Source: Pyramidobacter sp. C12-8 (GTDB lineage: Bacteria > Synergistota > Synergistia > Synergistales > Dethiosulfovibrionaceae). From it: a stretch of 33,334 nt of DNA. Below are positions 31,517 to 33,334 of this stretch, piece after piece (within the stretch, counting starts at the first letter, position 1; every line of letters starts with the position of its first letter). The translations under genes were made by a program, and so were the position numbers. Where the stretch lies: assembly GCF_002007215.1 (NCBI RefSeq), contig NZ_MUHX01000032.1, positions 1-33,334 of the forward strand, in the 5' to 3' direction. The notes below the pieces were generated by a model. It did not search any database. It was given only the letters and a program-made list of their open reading frames with translations, and was not told the origin of the DNA.

Positions 31517-31888
31517 ATGCCGATGACCGTTGTGATAACTAACAATGTCCCCATGAAGTATCGGGGATTCCTCGCCTCTTGCATGCTAGAGCTGGCTCCG
31601 GGCGTCTACAGTCATCCTAAGATGTCCGCCGGAATTCGCCAGCGGATGTGGAGTGTTATGGAAAAGTGGTACAATGAACAAGAGATCGGAAACAGTTCTA
31701 TTATGCTGATTTGGAGTGATTCCTCCCGATCTGGCGGACAAGGAGTAGAATGTCTTGGAATACCAGTTCGGACTGTTCTCGACTGCGACGGGATCCTGCT
31801 GAGTCGCCTCGGCGATCAAGAAACGGAGCAGCAGAAACAACAGCTTCGAAAGATCGTGGATAAAAAATATGAATATTCTGATAAATAG
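31517..31888 (+). CDS. cas2: Cas2 (type I-E)
   Basis: The 123-residue I-E Cas2 carries the family start MPMTVVITNNVPMKYRGFLASCM and VYSHPKMSAGIRQRMWSVM. ECLGIPVRTVLDCDGILLSRL gives the swapped C-terminal strand. E. coli Cas2 is 94 residues; here a charged tail of about 25 residues (QETEQQKQQLRKIVDKKYEY) follows. Two Cas1 dimers and one Cas2 dimer form the integrase. The gene ends the operon directly before the leader. Confidence 0.95.
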   Translation: MPMTVVITNNVPMKYRGFLASCMLELAPGVYSHPKMSAGIRQRMWSVMEKWYNEQEIGNSSIMLIWSDSSRSGGQGVECLGIPVRTVLDCDGILLSRLGDQETEQQKQQLRKIVDKKYEYSDK

Positions 31889-32025
31889 GCGATGCGTCTT
31901 TTATGAATAACTCATAGAAATCAATCATATCTATTCTCCTTAACACTTTATATATCAATTAAATGCTGATAAATTACGTTTTAGGAAGATATTAAGACTT
32001 GTCCTAATAATGTACAACAGGAAGA
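31889..32025 (+). promoter_or_regulatory. Type I-E CRISPR leader
   Basis: These 137 AT-rich bases lie between cas2 and the first repeat. TATCAATTAAATG at 31953-31965 differs by one position from the IHF consensus WATCAAnnnnTTR; IHF bends the leader in I-E spacer acquisition in E. coli. A TTAGGA (31981) plus TAATAA (32005) pair could be the array promoter but is weak. Confidence 0.7.
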
Positions 32026-33269
32026 CAAAACCCCGCACATGCGGGGATGAACCTAAAGCAGAAATAGATGTTTATCTGGAACTCTCCAAAACCCCGCACA
32101 TGCGGGGATGAACCCCTAATATTTTGCTTTTTGCCCTCACCTTCGTTCAAAACCCCGCACATGCGGGGATGAACCTTTCCACTTTGATTTTTCCGCTGTA
32201 ATCCAAATCAAAACCCCGCACATGCGGGGATGAACCCCCGACGCATTGCAAGAACCGATTTATTGCTCTCAAAACCCCGCACATGCGGGGATGAACCCTG
32301 GCGCGGCGACTTGTCGGTGGCGTGGCACGCCAAAACCCCGCACATGCGGGGATGAACCTGAAGCCCGATCGTGCCGCCGTCGTTCAAACCGCAAAACCCC
32401 GCACATGCGGGGATGAACCTACGGACAAGGCAAAGCTCGACGGCGTGGCTGCCAAAACCCCGCACATGCGGGGATGAACCCGTCAAAGACGGCGTCATCG
32501 ACTACGCGAGCGCCAAAACCCCGCACATGCGGGGATGAACCGATAAGTCAAGCATGTTTAATCCAAATCGGATACAAAACCCCGCACATGCGGGGATGAA
32601 CCGCCGCGCCACGTGCGCGCCGTCAACGAGGCGTTCAAAACCCCGCACATGCGGGGATGAACCCAGTTCCAGCTGGCCGGTGACTTCGCCGCCGCCCAAA
32701 ACCCCGCACATGCGGGGATGAACCTTTATATTTGCACGTCTCGAACATCGGCAAAAACAAAACCCCGCACATGCGGGGATGAACCTTATGTACAACGGCA
32801 TCAGGCGCGCGGGATATACAAAACCCCGCACATGCGGGGATGAACCTCAAAAAAGGCTTGTCTCACAGAGCCGCTTTAGCAAAACCCCGCACATGCGGGG
32901 ATGAACCGTCGCCGAGGAATGGCTTGAGCGCTACTGCCGGCAAAACCCCGCACATGCGGGGATGAACCTCTTCAACATCAGCGATTCAACGCTGAACACC
33001 GCAAAACCCCGCACATGCGGGGATGAACCTTCTTCGCGCTTCTTGACGGGCTTCGTCAATGACAAAACCCCGCACATGCGGGGATGAACCTATAGGAGAG
33101 GGGACGGGGCATGTTGAGCATATCAAAACCCCGCACATGCGGGGATGAACCTCTGTTGGATTGACGCGCGAACAGCTTGCGGAACAAAACCCCGCACATG
33201 CGGGGATGAACCTCGCTGTCGGCGAGCCCGTTCCAGCGATGCCCGCAAAACCCCGCACATGCGATGAAA
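32026..33269 (+). CRISPR. Type I-E CRISPR array, 20 perfect repeats plus one degenerate repeat
   Basis: Twenty identical 28-bp repeats start at 32026 and recur every 61 bases to 33185. All spacers are 33 nt. The repeat begins CAAAACCCCGC and ends GCGGGGATGAACC, with a CCCCGC-ACAT-GCGGGG hairpin; this matches the I-E repeat class. The cas2-proximal end is the leader end, so spacer 1 (32054-32086) is newest. The last repeat (33246-33269) has lost GGG from the stem and changed its end, as expected for the oldest repeat. The next full spacing beyond it is absent. Confidence 0.98.
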
Positions 33270-33285
33270 GGCAAAATTTAATCAT

Positions 33286-33334
33286 AACCACCGGCCGTGC
33301 CGGTGGTTTGCACAAGCCCCCTTGGGGCATCTTC
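33286..33334. other. Twin hairpins beyond the type I-E array
   Basis: AACCACCGGC-CGT-GCCGGTGGTT (33286-33308) is followed closely by GCCCC/GGGGC (33316-33328). The first could be the array terminator. Such a stem followed by GCACAAGCCCC also resembles the end hairpins of IS200/IS605 elements, but the window ends before this can be checked. Confidence 0.55.

Noticed and set aside
32208-33330. Open frames on the minus strand with repeated HPRMCGVL or FIPACAGF
   Set aside because: They are translations of the I-E repeats.
1-33334. tRNA, rRNA or riboswitch genes
   Set aside because: No stretch with the conserved features of any of these was seen.

Overview
The window looks like chromosome from a GC-rich anaerobic bacterium; by eye G+C is about 55-60 percent outside the AT-rich leaders and promoters. 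The gene mix would fit a member of the Synergistota such as Pyramidobacter: TIGR01440/UPF0340, a DUF2023-flavodoxin pair, an L-2-amino-thiazoline-4-carboxylic acid hydrolase-like gene, a DUF2157/GDYXXLXY pair and lineage-specific secreted proteins. That assignment is a guess from gene content, since no rRNA or other marker is present.

Two complete CRISPR-Cas systems dominate. On the left, read on the minus strand, is a type I-C system ordered cas3-cas5c-cas8c-cas7c-cas4-cas1-cas2 (9874 down to 1666). Its leader is at 1441-1665 and its array of 12 full 33-bp repeats runs outwards to 614. The oldest end of that array is cut inside a repeat by an insertion sequence that runs off the left edge (1-613). 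An internal Shine-Dalgarno plus GTG inside cas8c marks a nested cas11c gene. On the right, read on the plus strand, is a type I-E system: cas3 with its own promoter, then cas8e-cas11e-cas7e-cas5e-cas6e-cas1-cas2 (22573-31888), a leader, and an array of 20 perfect 28-bp repeats plus one degenerate repeat (32026-33269). The two systems are arranged tail-out with their arrays at the two ends of the window. They share no obvious repeat or spacer.

Between them (9998-22395) lie about 12 kb of other genes. These are a UPF0340 protein, a secreted tyrosine phosphatase, an HD-domain protein, an orphan iron/thiamine-type substrate-binding protein, a metallo-beta-lactamase-fold protein, a DUF2157 plus GDYXXLXY membrane pair, an ATC-hydrolase-like gene beside a 5'-truncated uroporphyrinogen decarboxylase-like remnant, a small iron-linked regulon, and two secreted paralogues that share an N-terminal domain but carry different C-terminal domains (ankyrin versus OB-fold). 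The iron-linked regulon consists of DUF2023 divergent from flavodoxin, each with a near-consensus promoter and the same operator pattern, followed by a DtxR-family regulator.

The least obvious signals are: a canonical parS centromere site in the middle of a perfect 34-bp palindrome at 10630-10663; the nested cas11c start; a 12-bp tandem repeat in the cas4/cas1 overlap that multiplies both the Cas4 tail and the cas1 start codons; and matched operators that link flavodoxin, DUF2023 and a cysteine-type DtxR regulator.
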